DNA of 13,309 bases from COE1 sp963596435. GTDB lineage: Bacteria > Bacillota > Clostridia > Lachnospirales > Lachnospiraceae. Positions within the stretch are counted from its first letter, which is position 1; every line of letters starts with the position of its first letter. Position numbers and translations under genes: made by a program. The stretch is taken from NCBI GenBank assembly GCA_963596435.1, contig CAVBMG010000091.1, forward strand, positions 1 to 13,309. Reading direction: 5' to 3'. Below are positions 1 to 5,828 of this stretch, piece by piece. The notes under the pieces were generated by a model, which saw only the letters and a list, made by a program, of their open reading frames with translations, was not told the DNA's origin and ran no database searches.

Positions 1-49
1 CGCACGTACGGTTTTGTGTAGGGGTATGGGGAGTAATCCCCATATCTAC
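1..49 (+). mobile_element. 3' end of a group II intron (domain V 3' strand and domain VI), cut by the window edge
   Basis: The first bases contain CGCACGTACGGTT, which matches the 3' strand of bacterial group II intron domain V as I know it (ACGTACGGTT also ends domain V of the lactococcal Ll.LtrB intron). A hairpin follows at once: TATGGGG (25-31) pairs with CCCCATA (38-44) around loop AGTAAT, and TAG (19-21) can pair with CTA (46-48), as expected for domain VI. Group II introns usually end in A-pyrimidine, so the 3' splice point is probably after C49, with A42 or A44 as branch-point candidates. The reverse transcriptase gene and domains I-IV would lie to the left, outside the window. It stops about 20 bp before the promoter of the next gene. 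The motif match is strong, but only about 50 bases are visible. Confidence 0.72.
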
Positions 50-70
50 TAGAGATTTTAAAATAATATG

Positions 71-99
71 TTGACACTCGACATATGTCGTGCTATGAT
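71..99 (+). promoter_or_regulatory. Sigma-A-type promoter of the CPBP protease-PadR operon
   Basis: A perfect -35 box TTGACA (71-76) and a near-perfect -10 box TATGAT (94-99) are separated by exactly 17 bp, and a TG two bases upstream of the -10 box (91-92) adds an extended -10 element. Transcription would start near 106, leaving a leader of about 160 nt before the ATG at 267. A palindrome lies in the spacer and another follows the -10 box, so this intrinsically strong promoter is probably repressed. Confidence 0.85.
79..90. promoter_or_regulatory. Operator-like palindrome between -35 and -10
   Basis: CGACATATGTCG is a perfect 12-bp palindrome lying wholly within the promoter spacer. Its half-site CGACATAT recurs in the larger dyad downstream (127-134). 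A protein bound here would block RNA polymerase. The best candidate is the PadR-family regulator encoded in the same operon. The palindrome is seen directly; its function as an operator is inferred. Confidence 0.6.
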
Positions 100-107
100 A
101 TATCCAA

Positions 108-140
108 CATCCGATATATCGTCAAACGACATATCGGATG
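108..140. promoter_or_regulatory. Operator-like 15-bp dyad over the transcription start
   Basis: CATCCGATATATCGT (108-122) and ACGACATATCGGATG (126-140) are inverted repeats matching at 14 of 15 positions around a 3-nt spacer. The dyad covers the expected transcription start and contains ATAT-N9-ACAT, resembling the ATGT-N8-ACAT operators known for PadR proteins. In RNA it would also fold into a hairpin at the 5' end of the message, but no T run follows, so it is not an intrinsic terminator. DNA operator is the preferred reading. Confidence 0.6.
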
Positions 141-266
141 ACGATACATTATAGAGAGAGGCATGGTGTGAAGTAGTTGGAGTTTTACACATGGAATCTG
201 TGTTTGAGCGTACCGGACACGGGTTGCAATGCGCAAGGTGAGTACGCGGAAATGAGGAGTGGTAGT

Positions 267-1163
267 ATGGATACGAATAATATGAATGTGGTAGTGCAGC
301 AGGAACAACAGGCTGTGCAGGTTAAGAAGAAGCCGGTTAAGGGTGTGATTTTGGCGCTTTTGACATTAGTGGCTTTTCTGGCGATTCAGGTGACGGTCAG
401 TGGTGTTGGTGCAGGCTTGTATATGGTGAAGTGCATGGCGCAGACTGGCGGAGATATTGAGATGAGTCAGGAGCTTTATATGCAGCAGATTTCTGAATCC
501 GGATTTATGACGGATCTGCTTATGATTACGACAGTAATCTGTGCAGTGGTAGCACTGTTATGGTATCGCTTCGGCATTGTGAAGAAGTATACCCAGCAGC
601 AGAAGCAGGATTTTAAGGAGCTTATTAACGGCAGGAATATTGCTACTGTAGTAGTTACAGCGATTGGCTGTTATGGAATTGCTTTATTATTGTCCCAGAT
701 CATCGGTGCGCTGGTTCCGGGCGCCATGGAGACATATCAGCAGTTAATGGGATATTCTCTGAGCGGCAATGCACTGATAGCAGTATTGACAGTAGTAATC
801 ATTGCTCCGATTGGAGAGGAATTGATTTTCAGAGGTATTATTTTCAGATTGCTTGAGAAGAATTTACCGGTTGTGGCAGCGATTATCATTCAGGCGGTTC
901 TGTTTGGAATCTACCATATGAATATCATGCAGGGACTGTATGTACTTCCTCTGGCACTTGCACTTGGGTATACAGCATACAGAACGAAATCCGTATATCC
1001 ATGTATTCTGATGCATATGGTCAATAACTTTATGCCATCATTGCTGGCAGTATTACCGGAAAATGTACCAACTGTGCCGGTAGCAATTATCATCATAGTA
1101 ATCAGTGCAGCAGTATTATATCCTCTGACTAAGGATATGCGCACAAGTAAGGCATCAGTGTAG
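267..1163 (+). CDS. CPBP family intramembrane glutamic endopeptidase (Abi/CAAX-protease-like)
   Basis: A multi-pass membrane protein of 298 aa, predicted to cleave substrates within the membrane. The CPBP signature is complete: EELIFR with E184-E185 and R189, the FxxxH motif with H217, and HxxxN with H250 and N254. About eight hydrophobic segments are visible, from roughly residue 26 to 290, after a hydrophilic, Gln-rich N-terminus. The start at 267 is preferred because GAGGAG (254-259) lies 7 nt upstream; a reading frame open back to a TTG at 177 has no usable ribosome binding site. CPBP proteins include bacteriocin-immunity and signalling proteases, and the substrate here is unknown. A PadR-type regulator follows after 30 nt and is probably cotranscribed. 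The family call is secure; the physiological role is not. Confidence 0.9.
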   Translation: MDTNNMNVVVQQEQQAVQVKKKPVKGVILALLTLVAFLAIQVTVSGVGAGLYMVKCMAQTGGDIEMSQELYMQQISESGFMTDLLMITTVICAVVALLWYRFGIVKKYTQQQKQDFKELINGRNIATVVVTAIGCYGIALLLSQIIGALVPGAMETYQQLMGYSLSGNALIAVLTVVIIAPIGEELIFRGIIFRLLEKNLPVVAAIIIQAVLFGIYHMNIMQGLYVLPLALALGYTAYRTKSVYPCILMHMVNNFMPSLLAVLPENVPTVPVAIIIIVISAAVLYPLTKDMRTSKASV

Positions 1164-1193
1164 AAGCAATCACTGAAAGGTGTGGGAAACAGA

Positions 1194-1529
1194 ATGAAGA
1201 AGCAGGAACCATTAACGGAGAGCTATTTTTATATATTATTATGTCTGTATGACAGACCCAGACATGGCTATGGAATCATGCAGAAGGTGGCTGCGATATC
1301 AGATGGCAATGTGAAGATCGGCTCAGGAACGATGTATGGCGCTGTCAGTAATATGTTGAAGAAGGGATGGATCATCGAGATAGAAAGTGATGATCCTGAA
1401 GATAAAAGGAAGAGACTTTATCAGTTGACACAGGAAGGAAGGACGGTTCTGAACGAGGAGATCAGCCGGCTTCGCCTACTGGTAGATTATGCGGATAAAG
1501 TCCTTGGAGGAGATTATGAAGACTCGTAG
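1194..1529 (+). CDS. PadR family transcriptional regulator
   Basis: A small winged-helix DNA-binding protein of 111 aa. It opens with the typical PadR N-terminus (LTESYFYILLCLYDRPRHGYG), where RHGYGI marks the first helices. The recognition-helix region, GSGTMYGAVSNMLKKGWI, lies near residues 44-61, the wing contains the usual charged DPEDKRKRLYQLT, and a C-terminal helix for dimerisation follows. This is the short subfamily 1 form. The ATG at 1194 is chosen over an in-frame GTG at 1182 because GGGA sits 7-8 nt upstream and the homology begins there; the ribosome binding site is weak, suggesting low expression or coupling to the protease gene. PadR proteins usually repress their own operon, and the palindromes at 79-140 are plausible targets. 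Its 3' end overlaps the start of a degraded ORF. Confidence 0.92.
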   Translation: MKKQEPLTESYFYILLCLYDRPRHGYGIMQKVAAISDGNVKIGSGTMYGAVSNMLKKGWIIEIESDDPEDKRKRLYQLTQEGRTVLNEEISRLRLLVDYADKVLGGDYEDS

Positions 1530-1759
1530 AACAAGTCATAAGGTATATGGCGTATGTGAACATGACTGTGACTGAGATTGAGATTGTGCATATTATTACA
1601 CATGGTATACAGATCAATAGAATTCTACTGATTATCTGTTGTCTGACGGCATCTGTTATGATGGGAATTGCTTCCTGTACTGATTTTTATTTTTCTAATG
1701 ATTTTATAATGTATCAGGAACAGCAATTTTTGCAAACTACACAACAAATATTACAATGA
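1516..1759 (+). pseudogene. Remnant of a small membrane-protein gene, possibly the usual partner gene of the PadR regulator (DUF2812-like)
   Basis: A strong ribosome binding site, GGAGG (1506-1510), stands 5 nt before an ATG at 1516 that overlaps the end of the PadR gene, the arrangement of a translationally coupled partner. The frame gives only 19 aa (MKTRRTSHKVYGVCEHDCD) before TGA at 1573-1575. Another frame, open from about 1520 to 1759, carries on with a hydrophobic stretch near ILLIICCLTASVMMGIAS and then a hydrophilic tail. This looks like a frameshifted and internally deleted gene. PadR genes are often followed by DUF2812 or DUF1700 membrane proteins, and the MKTRR..HKVYGV opening resembles DUF2812 starts, but that is from memory and weak. 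Alternatives are a 70-aa membrane peptide starting at the ATG at 1547, whose ribosome binding site is poor, or no gene. Apart from this remnant, the roughly 330 bases between the PadR gene and uxuA hold only a candidate promoter and a terminator hairpin. Confidence 0.35.
1730..1757 (+). promoter_or_regulatory. Candidate promoter of the uxuAB operon
   Basis: TTGCAA (1730-1735) and TACAAT (1752-1757) with a 16-bp spacer are the best sigma-A-like pair upstream of uxuA. The match is moderate: 4 of 6 bases for -35 and 5 of 6 for -10. Transcription from here would start near 1764 and pass through the hairpin terminator at 1785-1829 before reaching uxuA. A perfect TATAAT at 1705-1710 is an alternative but lacks a good -35 box. 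Confidence 0.35.
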
Positions 1760-1784
1760 AATAACTGCAATAATTCGATACAAT

Positions 1785-1829
1785 ATACCTATCCGAAGAC
1801 GGTGAGAATCGTCCCGGATGGGTATTTTT
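1785..1829 (+). terminator. Rho-independent terminator, either ending the PadR transcript or acting as an attenuator in the uxuA leader
   Basis: ATACCTATCCG (1785-1795) pairs with CGGATGGGTAT (1815-1825), 11 bp with one U-G pair. An inner GACG/CGTC stem extends it, and TTTTTATTT follows. It is a convincing intrinsic terminator. The ribosome binding site of uxuA starts at 1844 and its ATG is at 1857, so there is no room for a promoter downstream of the T run. Transcripts reaching uxuA must therefore read through it. Confidence 0.8.
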
Positions 1830-1856
1830 ATTTATGAGAATATGGAGGTTATTCCT

Positions 1857-2933
1857 ATGCAGATGACATTAAGATGGTATGGCAGTAAACATGATTCTGT
1901 TACACTGGAACAGATTCGTCAGATTCCCGGGGTGAAGAGTGTAATTACGACACTGTATGATTCTGTGCCCGGAGAGGCATGGGCTTTGGAAGATATCCGT
2001 GCCATGAAGAAAGAAGTAGAAGCAGCGGGGCTTACAATTGCAGGAATTGAAAGTGTAAATATCCATGATGCAATTAAAATTGGTTCTCCTGACAGAGAGC
2101 AGTATATAGAGAATTATATTACAACACTGGAACATCTGGGACAGGAAGATATTCATATGGTATGCTATAACTTCATGCCTGTATTTGACTGGACAAGAAC
2201 AGAACTGGCAAGGAAAAGACCGGATGGTTCTACCGTGCTGGCATACAATCAGGCAGCAGTAGATGCCCTGAAGCCGGAAGAGATGTTTGCATCCATTGAT
2301 TCTGATTCCAATGGTTTCGTTATGCCTGGCTGGGAGCCTGAGCGTATGGCGAGAGTGAAAGAACTCTTTGAGATGTATCAGGATGTTGACAATGAGAAGC
2401 TTTTTGCAAATCTGAAATATTTCCTGGAGCGTATCATGCCGACCTGTGATAAATATGATATCAATATGGCAATTCACCCGGATGATCCAGCATGGAGCGT
2501 ATTTGGTCTGCCACGAATCATTATCAATAAAGAAAATATACTACGCATGATGCATATGGTAGATAACCCACACAATGGTGTGACTTTCTGCTCCGGCTCC
2601 TATGGAACCAATCTGGAGAACAATCTGCCGGATATGATTCGTTCCCTCAAGGGCAGAATTCATTTCGCTCATGTGAGAAATCTGAAATTCAATTCTCCGA
2701 CAGACTTTGAAGAGTCCGCCCATTTATCCAGTGACGGAAGCTTTGATATGTACGAGATCATGAAAGCACTCTATGAAATCGGCTTTGACGGGCCAATCAG
2801 ACCTGACCATGGACGTATGATCTGGGGTGAGGTGGCTATGCCGGGATATGGTCTGTACGACAGAGCGCTTGGTGCTGCATATCTGAATGGCTTATGGGAA
2901 GCAATTGATAAAAATGCAAGGAGAAATGATTAA
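1857..2933 (+). CDS. uxuA: Mannonate dehydratase
   Basis: UxuA (EC 4.2.1.8) is a cytoplasmic TIM-barrel metalloenzyme that dehydrates D-mannonate to 2-keto-3-deoxy-D-gluconate in hexuronate catabolism. The 358-aa length fits the shorter Gram-positive form. The start LRWYG and the VCYNFMPVFDWTRT segment are characteristic. Candidate metal ligands are H207 (in MAIHPDDP), C245 (in TFCSGSYG), H272 (in HFAHVRN) and D317 with adjacent H318 (in RPDHGR), with spacing as expected for the Mn-dependent family. The ATG at 1857 is chosen because GGAGG (1844-1848) lies 8 nt upstream; an in-frame ATG at 1818 sits inside the terminator hairpin and is not credible. uxuB begins 2 nt after the stop codon, so the two are cotranscribed. 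No truncation or odd residue is seen. Confidence 0.97.
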   Translation: MQMTLRWYGSKHDSVTLEQIRQIPGVKSVITTLYDSVPGEAWALEDIRAMKKEVEAAGLTIAGIESVNIHDAIKIGSPDREQYIENYITTLEHLGQEDIHMVCYNFMPVFDWTRTELARKRPDGSTVLAYNQAAVDALKPEEMFASIDSDSNGFVMPGWEPERMARVKELFEMYQDVDNEKLFANLKYFLERIMPTCDKYDINMAIHPDDPAWSVFGLPRIIINKENILRMMHMVDNPHNGVTFCSGSYGTNLENNLPDMIRSLKGRIHFAHVRNLKFNSPTDFEESAHLSSDGSFDMYEIMKALYEIGFDGPIRPDHGRMIWGEVAMPGYGLYDRALGAAYLNGLWEAIDKNARRND

Positions 2934-2934
2934 T

Positions 2935-4545
2935 ATGAAACTATCATATAATGGTGTATTTGAACATAGACAGGAGTGGGAAAAGGCAGGCTTTGCCCTT
3001 CCTGCATTTTCAATAGAACAGGTACGAAAAGAAACAGCAGAACATCCTGTCTGGGTGCATTTTGGAGCTGGCAATATTTTTCGTGCTTTTCAGGCAAATG
3101 TAGTGCAGGAGCTGCTGAATGCAGGAAAAATGAAGACCGGGCTTATCGCAGTAGAAGGATATGATTATGAGATTATTGATAAAATGTATCAGCCCCATGA
3201 TAATCTGGGAATCCTGGCTACTTTAAAAGCAGATGGAAATGTGGATAAGACAGTAGTAGGAAGTATTATGGAAGCACTGACACTGGACAGTGATAATACG
3301 CAAAACATGACACGGCTGTCACAAATATTCACCAATCCAGGTCTACAGATGGCAAGCTTTACAATTACTGAGAAGGGATACAGTCTGGTGGATGGCAAGG
3401 GCAGCACATTACCGGCAGTAGCACAGGATATGGAGCAGGGAACAGAAAGACCTGTCAGCTATATTGGTAAAGTAGCAGCACTTTTATATGCCCGTTATCA
3501 GGCAGGCGCATTGCCCATTGCAATGGTGAGCATGGATAACTGTTCTCATAATGGAGACAAGTTATATCAGGCAATCCATGCTTTTGCGCAGGGCTGGGAA
3601 CAGAGAGGACTGGTAGAGAAAGGCTTCCTGGCTTATGTAGAGGATGCTCACAAGGTCAGCTTCCCCTGGTCCATGATTGATAAGATTACCCCAAGACCGG
3701 ATGCTTCTGTAGAAGATATGCTGCGAATGGCAGGAGTGGAAGATCTGGAGCCTGTAATTACCGGCAAGAATACTTATGTAGCGCCTTTTGTTAATGCAGA
3801 AGAATGTCAGTATCTGGTTATTGAAGATAATTTCCCCAATGGAAGACCTGCATTGGAAGAAGGCGGTGTAATCTTCACAACAAGGGAAACAGTAGACAGA
3901 GTTGAGAAGATGAAAGTCTGCACATGTCTGAATCCATTACATACTGCGCTTGCTGTATTTGGCTGTCTGCTTGACTATACTTTAATATCCAGGGAAATGG
4001 ATAACCCTGTATTGAAGAAGCTGGTAGAGATAATAGGTTATGAAGAAGGACTTCCTGTAGTAGTGAATCCTGGAGTAATTGACCCGAAGAAGTTCATAGA
4101 TGAAGTGGTGAATATCAGAATCCCGAATCCTTTTATGCCTGATACACCACAGCGTATTGCTACAGATACCTCTCAGAAGCTGGGAATCCGTTTCGGTGAA
4201 ACGATTAAGGCATATCAGCGTTCTAAGGAACTATCTGTAAGCAGCTTAAAGAGAATTCCACTTGTCTTTGCTGGCTGGCTGCGGTATCTGTGTGGCATAG
4301 ATGATAAGGGAGAGGCTTTTACATTGAGTGCAGATCCTATGCTGGACACCGTATGCCCTTACGTAGCTGATTTGAAATTTGGAGATACACAGGTTCATGA
4401 GAAGGTAGCACCGATTCTGTCAAATGATAAGATCTTTGGCGTGAATCTGTATGAGGTGGGTCTTGGAGAGCTGACAGAGCAGTATTTTGTAGAGATGCTG
4501 GCTGGTAAAGGAGCTGTAGAAGCTACACTTGCGAAATACGTGTAA
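2935..4545 (+). CDS. uxuB: Fructuronate reductase (D-mannonate oxidoreductase), long-chain mannitol dehydrogenase family
   Basis: This NAD-dependent enzyme reduces D-fructuronate to D-mannonate, the step before UxuA. The 536-aa protein has an N-terminal Rossmann domain with the nucleotide-binding segment WVHFGAGNIFRAF (G44-A45-G46), the family signature SFPWSMIDKITPRPD near residues 241-256, and a C-terminal mannitol-dehydrogenase domain. In the active-site segment KVCTCLNPLH, K327, N333 and H336 are visible. The lysine lies six residues before the Asn rather than the five of the bacterial mannitol dehydrogenase model, and C329 and C331 sit between them; I believe this is normal for Firmicutes fructuronate reductases. 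The start at 2935 has AAGGAG (2918-2923) 11 nt upstream; an in-frame ATG at 2926 is too close to that site. It sits between uxuA and a PTS permease. Tagaturonate reductase (UxaB-like) activity is a less likely alternative, given the uxuA neighbour. Confidence 0.93.
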   Translation: MKLSYNGVFEHRQEWEKAGFALPAFSIEQVRKETAEHPVWVHFGAGNIFRAFQANVVQELLNAGKMKTGLIAVEGYDYEIIDKMYQPHDNLGILATLKADGNVDKTVVGSIMEALTLDSDNTQNMTRLSQIFTNPGLQMASFTITEKGYSLVDGKGSTLPAVAQDMEQGTERPVSYIGKVAALLYARYQAGALPIAMVSMDNCSHNGDKLYQAIHAFAQGWEQRGLVEKGFLAYVEDAHKVSFPWSMIDKITPRPDASVEDMLRMAGVEDLEPVITGKNTYVAPFVNAEECQYLVIEDNFPNGRPALEEGGVIFTTRETVDRVEKMKVCTCLNPLHTALAVFGCLLDYTLISREMDNPVLKKLVEIIGYEEGLPVVVNPGVIDPKKFIDEVVNIRIPNPFMPDTPQRIATDTSQKLGIRFGETIKAYQRSKELSVSSLKRIPLVFAGWLRYLCGIDDKGEAFTLSADPMLDTVCPYVADLKFGDTQVHEKVAPILSNDKIFGVNLYEVGLGELTEQYFVEMLAGKGAVEATLAKYV

Positions 4546-4556
4546 AAGGAGCCTGT

Positions 4557-5630
4557 ATGAAAAACTCAGTGCTTAATCGGATCATTGCGGCGATTTCAGC
4601 CATTTTCATGCCGATTATCAATATCATGACTGCGGCGGGGATTACGAAAGGATTCCTGGCATTGTTTGTAAGCCTGGGGTGGATTGCCCAGGATAGTGGT
4701 ACTTATCTGATCTGTAATGCCATCGCAGATGCATTTTTCTATTTTCTGCCTGTTTTCATTGCCTTTACGGCAGCAGAGCAGTTCAAGTGCGATAAATTTA
4801 CAGCGGTGGTTGTTGCAGGAGTTCTTCTTTACCCGCAATTGACACAGGCTTTTGATGCGGCACAGAAGATTAACTTTGCAGGGATTCCTGTGACAAAGGC
4901 AACGTATCCATCCAGTGTCTTGCCTATACTGATGGCAGTAGGTTTCCTGCATTTTACAGAGAGGTTCTGGAAGCGGGTTATACCTGAGATAATCAGTGGA
5001 TTTCTGGTTCCATTATTATCAATCATTGTGACCAGTATCGTGACTCTGACTTTATTTGGCCCGATGGGCACCTGGTTTGGAGACATTCTGGCATCTGGAT
5101 ATACATATATCTATGACTGGAATCCTTATGTATCAGGCTTCTTCCTTGGAGGGCTGATACAGATCATGGTAATATTTGGCTTCCACTGGAGTCTGATTCC
5201 AATCGTTATGTTGAATATTGCATTATATGGAGAAGATACCATACTTCCTTTCATTGGGGCGGCAGCCATGGCACAGGGAGGGGCAGCTCTGGCTGTTTTT
5301 TTCAAGGCAAAAGACTCTGCCTGCAAAAGCCGTATCCTGTCCGCAGTGATATCTGCTGTATTTGGTGTGACGGAGCCTGCGATGTTTGGCGTGAATCTGC
5401 CATTGAGAAAGCCTATGCTTGCTGTGTGTGCAGCAGGCGCCATAGGAGGAGCACTTACGGGATTTACCGATGCACATGCGATAGCATTTGCTTTTCCAGG
5501 GTTACCTACATTACCTGTTTATTTCGGGGATGGCTTCTGGGGATTTCTTGGAACCTGTGTGGTGGGATTCGTGCTCGGCTTTGCCTTTACCATGTTTATG
5601 AAGCTTGACACAACACCAATAGAGAAATAA
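4557..5630 (+). CDS. Stand-alone PTS EIIC permease, beta-glucoside/glucose superfamily type
   Basis: An integral membrane sugar permease of 357 aa with about ten hydrophobic segments. It begins with the IFMPIINIMTAAGITKGFLAL segment typical of the start of the EIIC domain in beta-glucoside transporters. It keeps H210 (in GFHWSLIPI) and the substrate-site motif GVTEPAMFGVNL, with G270 and E273. Family members are normally EIIB-EIIC-EIIA fusions of about 600 aa; here both the EIIB domain with its phosphorylated cysteine and the EIIA domain are absent. The start is well supported by AAGGAG (4546-4551), 5 nt upstream, and the C-terminus ends naturally, so this does not look like a broken fusion. 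It lies 11 nt after uxuB and is surely in the same operon, which suggests a uronic acid or uronic-acid-containing saccharide as substrate. It would need EIIB and EIIA from elsewhere, or work without phosphorylation. Confidence 0.88.
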   Translation: MKNSVLNRIIAAISAIFMPIINIMTAAGITKGFLALFVSLGWIAQDSGTYLICNAIADAFFYFLPVFIAFTAAEQFKCDKFTAVVVAGVLLYPQLTQAFDAAQKINFAGIPVTKATYPSSVLPILMAVGFLHFTERFWKRVIPEIISGFLVPLLSIIVTSIVTLTLFGPMGTWFGDILASGYTYIYDWNPYVSGFFLGGLIQIMVIFGFHWSLIPIVMLNIALYGEDTILPFIGAAAMAQGGAALAVFFKAKDSACKSRILSAVISAVFGVTEPAMFGVNLPLRKPMLAVCAAGAIGGALTGFTDAHAIAFAFPGLPTLPVYFGDGFWGFLGTCVVGFVLGFAFTMFMKLDTTPIEK

Positions 5631-5647
5631 TATATAGAAAAAGCAGT

Positions 5648-5790
5648 AACACCTGTAATATATCTTTAAACTTATAAAACTGTTGATTAAGTTCTGAATA
5701 TTTTATATAATTGTAAAATAATCACGGTTTTATGCCATGATCTATATTTAGAACAGTTGATAAAGGGGTTAAGGGTATAATACAGGTGTT
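5648..5790. repeat. 143-bp imperfect palindromic (MITE-like or operator) element
   Basis: The outer ends are inverted repeats matching at 14 of 15 bases: AACACCTGTAATATA (5648-5662) and TATAATACAGGTGTT (5776-5790). Pairing continues imperfectly inward, including AACTGTT (5678-5684) against AACAGTT (5752-5758) and a weaker CTGAATAT/ATATTTAG match. Near the centre a small hairpin, ATCACGG/CCATGAT (5721-5741), forms a tip. The whole AT-rich segment fills the gap between the EIIC gene and the GGDEF-EAL gene and contains the latter's -10 box. I see no target-site duplication. It could be a miniature inverted-repeat element, a paired repressor-binding region or a structured transcript end. Confidence 0.55.
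5776..5781 (+). promoter_or_regulatory. Candidate -10 box of the PAS-GGDEF-EAL gene
   Basis: A perfect TATAAT places the transcription start near 5788, about 41 nt before the GTG start at 5829. The nearest -35-like sequence, TTGATA (5757-5762), is only 13 bp upstream, too close for sigma-A, and the hexamer at proper spacing is poor. The promoter is therefore probably weak or activator-dependent. The box coincides with the inner end of the right-hand inverted repeat, so any protein binding that repeat would compete with RNA polymerase. Confidence 0.45.
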
Positions 5791-5828
5791 TTTATATCCT
5801 TACTTTGGTGGTACGAGGAGGCAATACT

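Noticed and set aside
177..266. N-terminal extension of the CPBP protein from a TTG at 177
   Set aside because: No ribosome binding site precedes it, whereas GAGGAG stands 7 nt before the ATG at 267.
1818..1856. Longer uxuA start at 1818
   Set aside because: That ATG is inside the right arm of the terminator hairpin and has no ribosome binding site; the ATG at 1857 does.
1760..1856. BglG/LicT antiterminator (RAT) site before uxuA
   Set aside because: I could not find a match to the RAT consensus overlapping the left arm of the terminator.
1869..2477. A 202-aa open frame on the minus strand opposite uxuA
   Set aside because: Its composition is that of an antisense shadow of a conserved gene, and it has no recognisable motifs or start signals.
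2887..2934. Longer uxuB start at 2887 overlapping uxuA
   Set aside because: The extension is antilogous to the uxuA C-terminal coding region, and the start at 2935 has AAGGAG upstream.
5721..5741. Terminator for the uxuAB-EIIC operon
   Set aside because: The short ATCACGG/CCATGAT stem has a mismatch and no T run; it is better seen as the tip of the larger palindromic element.
5757..5781. Standard sigma-A promoter TTGATA...TATAAT
   Set aside because: The spacer is only 13 bp, so only the -10 box is listed.
5631..5828. c-di-GMP riboswitch in front of the GGDEF-EAL gene
   Set aside because: None of the conserved sequence blocks of the known c-di-GMP riboswitch classes is visible.
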